The notes beneath the pieces were generated by a model, which did no database searches, had not been told where the DNA came from, and saw nothing but the letters and a program-made list of their open reading frames with translations. Positions 40,084 to 46,140 of a stretch of DNA of 46,260 bases are shown piece by piece. Location: the IMG/VR virus record IMGVR_UViG_3300020129_000546, positions 1 through 46,260 of that record; one strand, written 5' to 3'. Source of the DNA: a virus. The position numbers were made by a program, and so were the translations under genes. Each line of letters begins with the position of its first letter. Within the stretch, counting starts at the first letter, position 1.

Positions 40084-41021
40084 TACTCGTCGCCGTGGCT
40101 GTCGCGCAGGTACTCGGCGACGTCGAACCAGTTGTCGGCGGCCAGGGTCAGCAGTCGCTTCGCCTTGGCCTCCTCCTCCTGCGCCGCCTGCATCAGGTCG
40201 CTGTCCATCACGCCCTCGATGGATGACCGTACCAGATCGGCCAGCACCTGGGGCTCCAGCGCGTCCAGCTCCCAGCTCTCGTCGCCATACTGGGCCTGGT
40301 AGCCCTCGAACCGGCTGTCGGTGATCTTGGCCGGGTTGGGCGGCGGCCCGTACTGCTGGACCTGGTCCATGGTCAGCGCCACCCGCTCGACGCGGAAGCG
40401 GGAGATGTAGGCGCCGGCATGGTGGCCGATGAACGTGTACAGCCGGTCGGTGATGTCGCGCGTCATGTCCAGGCCGGACGGGTCGTGATCGCCGAAGTGG
40501 AAGATCACCACCCGCTTGCCGTCGTGGATCTTGCGCTGGAGCCGCATGCCGGCCATCCAGACCTCGCTGGCGCTGGCGTAGCCCCGACAGGAGAACAGGG
40601 GCACATCCAGCTCGTTGCAGACGCCCTCGAACACGCCCACGAGCGCGTCCTTCTCGATCCAGACCTCGGGGTGGATGGGCTGGTCCCGCCACCACGCCTC
40701 GTGGTACGAGTTGGCCGCCGAGTGGATGATGCTCTCGGGGTCCGTCCACGACGACAGCGAGCGCAGGAACCGGGTCCGGTCCTCGATCGCGGTCCAGGAG
40801 ACGCGCCCGGCCATCCGTGCGTCGTTGATGAGGTTGCCCAGGCTCTTGTACGACTGGAGCGTGTTGGGGATCAGCCCCCTGGCCACGTGCTGGTAGTAGA
40901 GCTGCCTCAGCGTCAGGCTGAAGCCCTGGGCCTGGTACTCGGCGATGATGTCGTTCGCCTGTACGATCTTGGCCTCGGACGCCCGTGAGAACTGCTTATG
41001 CTCATAGGCGATCAACGTCAA
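40083..41021 (-). CDS. Spo11/TopoVI-A-like TOPRIM protein, 312 aa
   Basis: TTG 41021 is placed by the GGAGGTTCTACG ribosome site at the end of RNA element copy C. The TOPRIM core has Glu123 (VWIEKDAL) and Asp178/Asp180 (FGDHDPSGLDM). Upstream LTLRQLYYQHV resembles the TSRxxYY catalytic Tyr motif of Spo11/TopoVI-A, with Tyr43 as candidate nucleophile. It may cut or relax DNA with the SNF2 helicase, whose gene it overlaps by one base. No TopoVI-B subunit is seen. The fold assignment is by motif only; JetD-like proteins are an alternative. Confidence 0.65.
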   Translation of the reverse strand: MTLIAYEHKQFSRASEAKIVQANDIIAEYQAQGFSLTLRQLYYQHVARGLIPNTLQSYKSLGNLINDARMAGRVSWTAIEDRTRFLRSLSSWTDPESIIHSAANSYHEAWWRDQPIHPEVWIEKDALVGVFEGVCNELDVPLFSCRGYASASEVWMAGMRLQRKIHDGKRVVIFHFGDHDPSGLDMTRDITDRLYTFIGHHAGAYISRFRVERVALTMDQVQQYGPPPNPAKITDSRFEGYQAQYGDESWELDALEPQVLADLVRSSIEGVMDSDLMQAAQEEEAKAKRLLTLAADNWFDVAEYLRDSHGDE

Positions 41022-41101
41022 CGTAGAACCTCCTTGTTGTATGGCCGGCGTTGGGACCGGCCGCGGTAGTTACACCGGGCCGCTGCCCGGTGCCCTCCTA
41101 C
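41022..41101 (-). ncRNA. Conserved intergenic RNA element, copy C
   Basis: Minus strand: P1 is GTAG/CTAC here instead of CGCG/CGCG, loop GAGG/AA, P2 CACCGGGC/GCCCGGTG with loop AGCG, P3 GGCCGG/CCGGCC with loop TCCCAACG, then GGAGGTTCTACG and the TTG at 41021. The exchange of all P1 pairs is strong evidence for a real helix. Confidence 0.8.
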
Positions 41102-41616
41102 TAACGGGGAACGCGTCGTTCGGCGAGCATCTGGCGGACAGCCGCGAGCGCTGCCGCCTCAGCCTTCGCCTCCAGCTCGGTCTCCTGCTCCTCCAGGCGC
41201 CGGCGCAGGTCGGCGTTGTCGTTGGCCAGCGCGGTGGCGCGGGCCTCAGCCTCCTTCACCAGCACCTCCAGGTTGGCCGTGCGCCGGGCCAGCTCCTCCT
41301 CGATGAGGTCGGCCAGGCTGCTGACGAACGGGTCGAGCGCCTTGGGCTCGGGCTTGGGCTCCACAGCCTCCTCCTGAGCCGGCATACCGCGCCGTCCGGG
41401 TATCTCCAGCCCGGCCCGCCGGAGCTGGGCGACGCTGTTGGCCAGCCCGTGGTCGCGGTCGCCCGGTGACATCGGCGTCACGACCATGTTGACGGCCTTG
41501 TCGGGGTTGAACCAATGCAGCTCGGTGCCGTGCTGCTCGACGCGCCAACCCCGCTCCAGCGCCAGCTTGGCCAGCTCGCGCATGGTCGGGTGGCGCAGGT
41601 TGAGCTGTCCGCTCAC
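41101..41616 (-). CDS. HicA-like domain fused to coiled coil, 171 aa
   Basis: GTG 41616 overlaps the previous TGA. Residues about 10-75 (PTMRELAKLALERGWRVEQ; GTELHWFNPDKAVNMVVTP) resemble HicA mRNA-interferase folds, with GTELHWF where HicA has GSHHxF. From about 105 to 165 it is a long charged coiled coil (LEVLVKEAEARATALANDNA). It may bind RNA or block a HicB-like host antitoxin. The similarity is pattern level only, and no HicB partner is seen. Confidence 0.5.
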   Translation of the reverse strand: MSGQLNLRHPTMRELAKLALERGWRVEQHGTELHWFNPDKAVNMVVTPMSPGDRDHGLANSVAQLRRAGLEIPGRRGMPAQEEAVEPKPEPKALDPFVSSLADLIEEELARRTANLEVLVKEAEARATALANDNADLRRRLEEQETELEAKAEAAALAAVRQMLAERRVPR

Positions 41617-42203
41617 CCGGTGACGTTGCCGAAGTCGTGGCCCTCGCACCACAGGTGCAGGGCTTCGGCCGCGAGCATCGACTCGTGGCCCTCGACACCC
41701 TCCCGGTACCAGTTGAGCAGCAACTGCTCGATCTCGACCACCGCGTTGGCGACCTTGGTCAGTTCGGCCGCGGAGACGGTGACCTCGAACTCCTCCAGCA
41801 GCGGGCGCGGCTGCATGAAGCGCTGGTCGTGCAGCCCGAGCCGACCCAGGGCCTCGCGCACGATGGCGATGTTCATGTCGCGAGCCGCAGTCCTGGCCGC
41901 CCGCTCGCGGTGCCGCTCCTGCTGGTCCTTCCAGGTCCGCCACACGAAGCGGCTGGGGATGACCAGCTCGGAGCCCTTGACCAGGTCACGCCACGGCTCG
42001 TTGAACAGCCCGCGCGACGGCTCGTCCAGCAGCACGAAGACGCAGCGCGTCTCCTTGCGCTGGTGCCGGCCCTGGCCGGTGGTGGTCTTGGTCGCGAAGC
42101 GCAGGAACCGGGCTCGGCACGGCTCGCTGTAGCGTTCGCTGGTGACCGGGTTGCTGGGGTGGACCGCGTACTCGATGCCCTCGTACAGCTCAGCGAGCTT
42201 CAT
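41613..42203 (-). CDS. Hypothetical protein, 196 aa
   Basis: GGGAGG precedes ATG 42203; the longer upstream frame runs into RNA element copy D and is rejected. The protein is charged, with a beta-like N-terminus (EGIEYAVHPSNPVTSERYS; CVFVLLDEPSRGLFNEP) and helical C-terminus (AELTKVANAVVEIEQLLLNW). No family is recognised. Confidence 0.65.
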   Translation of the reverse strand: MKLAELYEGIEYAVHPSNPVTSERYSEPCRARFLRFATKTTTGQGRHQRKETRCVFVLLDEPSRGLFNEPWRDLVKGSELVIPSRFVWRTWKDQQERHRERAARTAARDMNIAIVREALGRLGLHDQRFMQPRPLLEEFEVTVSAAELTKVANAVVEIEQLLLNWYREGVEGHESMLAAEALHLWCEGHDFGNVTG

Positions 42204-42216
42204 ACAGGTACCTCCC

Positions 42217-42312
42217 TCACTTCCGCTTGCTCTGGCAGTCCGAGCAGAGACCTCCCGGACTGGAAGCGTTCCCGTTGCAGTTCGGGTTGGCGCAGACGTA
42301 GATGGTGCCGAT
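42217..42312 (-). CDS. Zinc-ribbon protein that appears to start at AUC, 31 aa
   Basis: The peptide has CANPNC and CSDC, a zinc-ribbon pair. The leader GGAGGTTCTGTC matches the leader of the DUF932 gene (GGAGGTTCTGTCATG) base for base, but here the start position is ATC. No ATG, GTG, TTG or CTG is in frame nearby. AUC starts are rare (as with infC AUU), so the protein may be made at low level. A single base error ATC/ATG is the main alternative. Confidence 0.5.
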   Translation of the reverse strand: MGTIYVCANPNCNGNASSPGGLCSDCQSKRK

Positions 42313-42394
42313 GACAGAACCTCCTTCAACGCGTGCCCCCGACTTGGGACGGGGCGCTGGCGCGTTACGGCGGCCGAAGCCGCCGCCCTCCGCT
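42313..42394 (-). ncRNA. Conserved intergenic RNA element, copy D
   Basis: Minus strand: P1 GCG/CGC, loop GAGG/AA, P2 CGGCGGC/GCCGCCG with UUCG loop, P3 GCCCCG pairing with CGGGGGC around TCCCAAGT, then GGAGGTTCTGTC and the ATC start. P3 has one bulged G. Confidence 0.72.
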
Positions 42395-42875
42395 ACTGCC
42401 AGATGGTGTCGTAGAAGACGCCGCCGTTGTTGCTGTTGTAGCAGGCGAACTGCGTGCAGGCCGTGGTGCCGCTGCTGCCCACGTCGTCGGCCCGGTTGCC
42501 GCAGCCTCCGCTGCTGTACCAGCCCGTCCAGGCCACGCTGGAGAAGATGTGCACGGTCTCGAAGTTGAAGTTGCACTGCCACAGACGCATCGTGATCGAC
42601 ACGTTGCTGAGTGACGAGCCCGTGCGCGACCAGACGCTGTAGCGCTCCTGCTCGTCGCCGCAGTCGTTCTGGTAGGCGGTGATGTCGGTGGACGCGTTGT
42701 TGCCCAGCGGGTCGGTGTTCCCGGCCGACGCGTAGCCGACCTGGTGCATGCCGCTGTTGCCGCCGAAGCAGGCGTGCGCGGCCTTGGGGCCGAAGCCCCC
42801 TGGCCAGCTCGCAGCCGCCGGGACCAGCGTCAGCGCCAGCAGTACCAGCAGCACGACCCTCGCAAATCGCCTCAT
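42393..42875 (-). CDS. Secreted Cys-containing protein with signal peptide, 160 aa
   Basis: ATG 42875 follows GGGAGG. The N-terminus is a typical signal peptide: MRRFAR, a hydrophobic core (VVLLVLLALTLVP) and a cleavage-like AAAS site near residue 23. The mature part has six Cys and many Asn/Ser/Thr/Gly (GGNSGMHQVGYASAGNTDPL; SVAWTGWYSSGGCGNRADD). Phages that export such proteins may alter the host surface, exclude other phages or carry a virulence factor. No toxin motif is seen. Confidence 0.72.
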   Translation of the reverse strand: MRRFARVVLLVLLALTLVPAAASWPGGFGPKAAHACFGGNSGMHQVGYASAGNTDPLGNNASTDITAYQNDCGDEQERYSVWSRTGSSLSNVSITMRLWQCNFNFETVHIFSSVAWTGWYSSGGCGNRADDVGSSGTTACTQFACYNSNNGGVFYDTIWQ

Positions 42876-42958
42876 AGAGACCTCCCACGCGCGTGATTTG
42901 ACCAGGGCTTGGGACCTGGTCTGCGCGTTACAGCGGGCACGGCCCGCTGCCCTCCGCT
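42876..42958 (-). ncRNA. Conserved intergenic RNA element, copy E
   Basis: Minus strand: P1 GCG/CGC, loop GAGG/AA, P2 CAGCGGGC/GCCCGCTG with CGT loop, P3 GACCAGG/CCTGGTC with loop TCCCAAGC, then GGGAGGTCTCT and ATG 42875. The TAG of the upstream gene overlaps the start of P1. Confidence 0.75.
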
Positions 42959-43091
42959 ACTTGCGCTCCGAGATGATCTCGTTGTTGGGACCGACCTTGG
43001 TCTCGAACTGACCGTTGCCGACCTGGTTGGCGGTGGCGATGGCCTCGGCCACGTCGGTGGCCTTGCGGGTGGTGTCGTCGTTGCCCTTCAC
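42957..43091 (-). CDS. Small hypothetical protein, 44 aa
   Basis: AAGGAGG precedes GTG 43091, whose GTGA overlaps the upstream stop. It is polar and helical (DDTTRKATDVAEAIATANQV), ending ISERK. The good ribosome site and coupling support it. Function unknown. Confidence 0.6.
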   Translation of the reverse strand: MKGNDDTTRKATDVAEAIATANQVGNGQFETKVGPNNEIISERK

Positions 43092-43300
43092 GGACGGGTT
43101 CCTCCTTGCTGGTATGGCGTGCAGCCGAACCGATCGCAGTACCCGAGCAGGGTCAGCGTCGTGCTCGGCGTGGGGGTCGCGGCGGGAGCCGGCACCACGT
43201 AGTCGGTCTGCCCGCTCGCGCGCACGGCCACCAGCCCGAGCATGGCGCCGGCCGCCAGCAGCGCGACCGCCAGCGACAGCGCCGGCCCCCGCCAGCTCAC
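43088..43300 (-). CDS. Single-span membrane protein, 70 aa
   Basis: GTG 43300 overlaps the previous TGA. A hydrophobic helix (about 6-26, PALSLAVALLAAGAMLGLVA) is followed by a Pro/Thr stalk and CDRFGC, a small Cys pair outside the membrane. It could be a membrane-anchored surface protein. No family is recognised. Confidence 0.58.
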   Translation of the reverse strand: MSWRGPALSLAVALLAAGAMLGLVAVRASGQTDYVVPAPAATPTPSTTLTLLGYCDRFGCTPYQQGGTRP

Positions 43301-43698
43301 CGGACGATCTGCTCGGCGGCCGGGGGCTCGGGCGGGTTCTCGCCGCCTGTGTCGTCGTCGCCCTCGTGGACGACGTTGTCGGGGTCGGTGGCCATCATGA
43401 ACAGCAGCTTGGCCGCCTGGCCCTCGCCGTCCACGCGGTCGATCTGCCGGCGCAGCGAGTCGAGCAGGATGGCGTGCCCGAAGCGGAGCGCGGGGTCGTC
43501 GTCGCTGTGGCCGGTGTAGATGACGTGGCACTCGCCGGTGGACGTCTTGAGCACCGTGTAGGTCAGGATCGGCTCCTCGCCCCGCATCAGGGCCTCGACC
43601 ACCTGGTGGTCGCCCAGGAAGCCGCTGCCCACCTCCAGCGGCGAGCGCTCGGGCTCGGGCTCGTCCATCGGCGGCCCCAGGTCACGCCTGACGTGCAT
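43297..43698 (-). CDS. Hypothetical acidic protein, 133 aa
   Basis: ATG 43698 overlaps the previous TGA (TGATG), with GGGAGG upstream; the TTG just before it is an alternative start. The protein is acidic (EPEPERSPLEVGSGFLGDHQ; HEGDDDTGGENPPEPPA). No family is recognised. Confidence 0.65.
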   Translation of the reverse strand: MHVRRDLGPPMDEPEPERSPLEVGSGFLGDHQVVEALMRGEEPILTYTVLKTSTGECHVIYTGHSDDDPALRFGHAILLDSLRRQIDRVDGEGQAAKLLFMMATDPDNVVHEGDDDTGGENPPEPPAAEQIVR

Positions 43699-43958
43699 CA
43701 ATACACACCTCCCTGGTGCATGCGGCGAGCGCGGGCCTCGCCTCCTCCGTGGCCGTCGTGTCGTCGGGCCGCCCGCGCGGCCCGCAGCCTGAACAGCACC
43801 TCGGAGACCGAGGACTCCGGGATCACGCCCCACCCGTTGGGTAGGCGCTGGACCTCGATCTCGGCCTGGTGCAGCCAGTACCACACCAGCGGCCGCGTCC
43901 AGTCCGACCCCAGCATGCGGGCCAGCGCGGACACGGTCACCAGCTTCTCGTGGGTCAT
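43698..43958 (-). CDS. HTH DNA-binding protein, probable regulator, 86 aa
   Basis: ATG 43958 is only about ten bases from a -10 box, so the mRNA is nearly leaderless. Residues 8-60 look like a helix-turn-helix or winged helix: VTVSALARMLG, VWYWLHQAEIEVQRLPNG and SSVSEVLFRLRAA, similar to MerR/excisionase-type folds. The basic C-terminus may contact DNA. Its promoter carries the GACGAGCGTCTGCT core also found at 38.2 kb, so it may control itself and that promoter. Confidence 0.65.
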   Translation of the reverse strand: MTHEKLVTVSALARMLGSDWTRPLVWYWLHQAEIEVQRLPNGWGVIPESSVSEVLFRLRAARAARRHDGHGGGEARARRMHQGGVY

Positions 43959-43968
43959 GACGGCGCCC

Positions 43969-43987
43969 AGTGTAGCAGACGCTCGTC
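43969..43987 (-). promoter_or_regulatory. Promoter and operator of the HTH gene
   Basis: Minus strand: extended -10 TGCTACACT (43977-43969) directly after GACGAGCGTC (43987-43978). The spacer to ATG 43958 is ten bases. The -10 matches the one at 2118-2126, and the operator core matches 38.2 kb. Confidence 0.6.
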
Positions 43988-44008
43988 AGTGGCCTCTACA
44001 AATACGAA

Positions 44009-44036
44009 AAGGCCCCCAGCCGAAGCTGGGGGCCTT
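44009..44036 (-). terminator. Strong Rho-independent terminator (UUCG loop)
   Basis: AAGGCCCCCAGC and GCTGGGGGCCTT form a perfect 12-pair stem. On the minus strand the loop is TTCG and TTTTCGTATTT overlaps and follows the stem. It ends the left operon before the HTH promoter. On the plus strand only CTTGGGG follows. Confidence 0.88.
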
Positions 44037-44073
44037 GGGGGTAGTGGAAGCCGCTCCCTGGTACGCGCGCAGT

Positions 44074-44391
44074 CTAGAGCGCCGCCACCACGCAGTGCCG
44101 GCAGACGTGCGGACGGCCGGGATGGGCGCCCATGACGCCGCAGCGGTGGGCTCGGTCGCCGGAGCGGAACACGTAGCCGCACTCGCCGTGGGGGCCGTGC
44201 TCCTCGGGGTCCTGGTCGAAGACGACGCCCTCGTTGACGTACACGCGCAGCCGGCCGCGCACGGCGCTGGTGTCGATCTCGACCACGGTCGCGCCGTCTA
44301 TCTCGCTGATGTACGTCGTGACGCCCAGGTGCTCCAGCTCCTCCGACTCGATGCTGCCGCTCTCGGGCCGCTCGCGGGTGTCGCTGCTCAC
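44074..44391 (-). CDS. Hypothetical protein with C-terminal zinc motif, 105 aa
   Basis: GTG 44391 overlaps the previous TGA. It has an acidic beta N-terminus (LGVTTYISEIDGATVVEIDT) and a C-terminal cluster with ECGY, HRCGVM and HVCRHC, a zinc-finger set. It is the last gene before the terminator. Function unknown. Confidence 0.62.
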   Translation of the reverse strand: MSSDTRERPESGSIESEELEHLGVTTYISEIDGATVVEIDTSAVRGRLRVYVNEGVVFDQDPEEHGPHGECGYVFRSGDRAHRCGVMGAHPGRPHVCRHCVVAAL

Positions 44392-44600
44392 AGCCGCTCA
44401 CTGCTGTAGGCCAGCGTCACCTGGCGCTCGCCGTGGCCCAGGGGCATGACGTGGGTCTCGCCCGGCTCCTCGACCGTCCAGCCCGAACGCGGGCCGTCCT
44501 CCACCTTCTCGATCGTGAAGCGCGACAGGTGGCCGGTGAGCAGCATGCGCACGGCCTCGTTGACCTCGATCTTGCCGCCGGTGATGATGATGGTGGGCAC
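44388..44600 (-). CDS. Hypothetical protein, 70 aa
   Basis: GTG 44600 follows GGAGGTTCTAC, the last part of RNA element copy F. The sequence is beta-rich and hydrophobic/charged (MPTIIITGGKIEVNEAVRML; GERQVTLAYSSERL). Its TGA overlaps the next GTG. No family is recognised. Confidence 0.65.
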   Translation of the reverse strand: MPTIIITGGKIEVNEAVRMLLTGHLSRFTIEKVEDGPRSGWTVEEPGETHVMPLGHGERQVTLAYSSERL

Positions 44601-44679
44601 GTAGAACCTCCTGTCATGTGGTGTACGGCCTTGGGACCGTACTGGGTAGTTACACCGGGTTGCCCCGGTGCCCTCCTAC
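44601..44679 (-). ncRNA. Conserved intergenic RNA element, copy F
   Basis: Minus strand: P1 GTAG/CTAC (as in copy C), loop GAGG/AA, P2 CACCGGG/CCCGGTG with GCAA tetraloop, P3 GTACGG/CCGTAC with loop TCCCAAG, then AGGAGGTTCTAC and GTG 44600. Confidence 0.8.
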
Positions 44680-45758
44680 TAGAACGTGAACGAGAGCAGC
44701 TTGCCCGCCGCCTGGTCCAGCTCCGTGCGCTTGTCCGCGTGCGGGGTGGTCTGCGAGAAGCGGGTGATGCCCTGGGCCATACCCCACACGGTGTTGGGGT
44801 TGCCGTCCTGGGACGGCACGACGGCCGCGTACGACGCCTCCAGCGCCTTGCGCGAGAGCCCCAGGGTCCGGATGCCGAACAGCTTGTCGAGCACGCCCTC
44901 CTTGGTGTCGGCGATGGTGGTCGTCTGCGCCTTCTCGATCATCGCCTGGTCGTCGCTGGCGCTGGCGTTCGCGTACTGCCGGAGCGCGTAGCTCCAGCGG
45001 TGCATCCGGCCGCGCACGTTGCCCACGTGCCGGAGCGACAGGTCCACGACGTTGCGGGCGCCCCAAATGATGTGGTTCCCGCACATCTCGCGGTACAGGA
45101 ACCGGGTGAGCTTGAGGCTCCCGGCGCCGACCTCGGAGTTCTCCACGATGACACCGCGGAACAGCGCGCCGTCCTGGCCGGGCTCGGCGATGGCCAGGTC
45201 CGACCGAGCCAGGAACACGAACATGTCGTGGTCGCTGGCGTAGAGCGGCAGGCTGTCGTCCAGGACTCGGATGGTGGGACGCGCCGGAGCCCAACCCTGG
45301 GCCTCCAGCTCCAGCAGCCGCTCGGCGACCTCGTGGTTCCAGATCCGCGCGTACTTGTCCGTGGTCAGCGACCGGCACACGGTGCCGCCGTTGACGTGGA
45401 ACAGCAGGCGCGCGGTGTTGCTGGCGCGTCCGCCCGCGTCCTGGCGCTGGGCCAGGCCGTGGTTGAGCAGGTCGGCTGCCAGTGTCGCGGGAAGCCCCCG
45501 CAGGTACTCCGCGGGAGCGCCCACGCGGTTGGCGAGCTGACCGAACGCCCAGTGCGTGAGCATGGCGGGGTTGCCGGCCCTGCCGACCACGGCCACGTCG
45601 TTGGCGACGGGCTGGGCCTTCAGGTCGGACCACGCCACCTCGCGCTCGGTCGAGGTCTTGGCGTACGCGTGGGTGGCCTCGTACAGCTCGCGGAGCGACT
45701 TGAACCGCTCGTCCGCCGGCCGGGTCGCCCACTGGTGATGCGCCTTGAACAGCTCCAT
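44679..45758 (-). CDS. DUF932-family phage/plasmid protein, 359 aa
   Basis: ATG 45758 follows GGAGGTTCTGTC. The protein matches the DUF932 pattern (QLANRVGAPAEYLRGLPATL; LLFHVNGGTVCRSLTTDKY; IVENSEVGAGSLKLTRFLYR; YREMCGNHIIWGA; YAAVVPSQDGNPNTVWGMAQ). The family is common on phages and plasmids; its exact function is unknown, with DNA or replication roles suggested. It sits between RNA elements G and F and is the largest gene of the left operon, so it may be a key early protein. Confidence 0.78.
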   Translation of the reverse strand: MELFKAHHQWATRPADERFKSLRELYEATHAYAKTSTEREVAWSDLKAQPVANDVAVVGRAGNPAMLTHWAFGQLANRVGAPAEYLRGLPATLAADLLNHGLAQRQDAGGRASNTARLLFHVNGGTVCRSLTTDKYARIWNHEVAERLLELEAQGWAPARPTIRVLDDSLPLYASDHDMFVFLARSDLAIAEPGQDGALFRGVIVENSEVGAGSLKLTRFLYREMCGNHIIWGARNVVDLSLRHVGNVRGRMHRWSYALRQYANASASDDQAMIEKAQTTTIADTKEGVLDKLFGIRTLGLSRKALEASYAAVVPSQDGNPNTVWGMAQGITRFSQTTPHADKRTELDQAAGKLLSFTF

Positions 45759-45842
45759 GACAGAACCTCCAACGTGGCTCGATTTGTACGGGCTTGGGAC
45801 CGTACAGCCGCGTTACTGGGGCCGAAGCCCCAGCCCTCCGCG
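45759..45842 (-). ncRNA. Conserved intergenic RNA element, copy G
   Basis: Minus strand: P1 CGCG/CGCG, loop GAGG/AA, P2 CTGGGGC/GCCCCAG with UUCG loop, P3 GTACGG/CCGTAC with loop TCCCAAGC, then GGAGGTTCTGTC and ATG 45758. Confidence 0.8.
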
Positions 45843-45843
45843 T

Positions 45844-46059
45844 TCAGGCAACCACTGTGCACCAGTCGCGAGAGATGCGCCGCGCCAGCGCCCGGCGCTC
45901 GGCCTCGGCGCGGTCCAGCTCGGCCTCGCACTCGGCCGTGATGACCTCTTCGGCCTCGGCCTGGGACTCGGGGTCCTCGGCCATCAGGTACCGGCGATCA
46001 GTGCTCAGCCGGCGCATGACCATCGCGTCCAGCGCGCGCTCGCGCCTCACATCGTCCAT
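45844..46059 (-). CDS. Small charged protein, 71 aa
   Basis: GGAGGTTCCA at the end of RNA element copy H places ATG 46059; a start four codons upstream would lie inside the element. The protein is Glu/Arg-rich and helical (SQAEAEEVITAECEAELDRA), ending in CTVVA. No family is recognised. Confidence 0.65.
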   Translation of the reverse strand: MDDVRRERALDAMVMRRLSTDRRYLMAEDPESQAEAEEVITAECEAELDRAEAERRALARRISRDWCTVVA

Positions 46060-46140
46060 TGGAACCTCCACGCGGTACAGTGTGGCCGGGCTTGGAACCG
46101 GCCTGCCGCGTTACAGGGGCGTTAGCCCCTGTACTCCGCG
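46060..46140 (-). ncRNA. Conserved intergenic RNA element, copy H (crosses the repeat edge)
   Basis: Minus strand: P1 CGCG/CGCG, loop GAG/AA, P2 ACAGGGGC/GCCCCTGT with loop TAAC, P3 GGCCGG/CCGGCC with loop TTCCAAGC, then GGAGGTTCCA and ATG 46059. The stop of the gene crossing the circle join (TAA 46124-46122) lies in the P2 loop. Confidence 0.76.

Noticed and set aside
42988-43010. Further copy of the RNA element (TTGGGACC at about 42986)
   Set aside because: The match lies inside the 44-aa coding sequence and has none of the helices or a Shine-Dalgarno site after it.
43698-43958. Integrase/excisionase module and lysogeny
   Set aside because: The HTH protein has an excisionase-like look, but no integrase, attachment site or CI-like repressor is seen in the whole circle.
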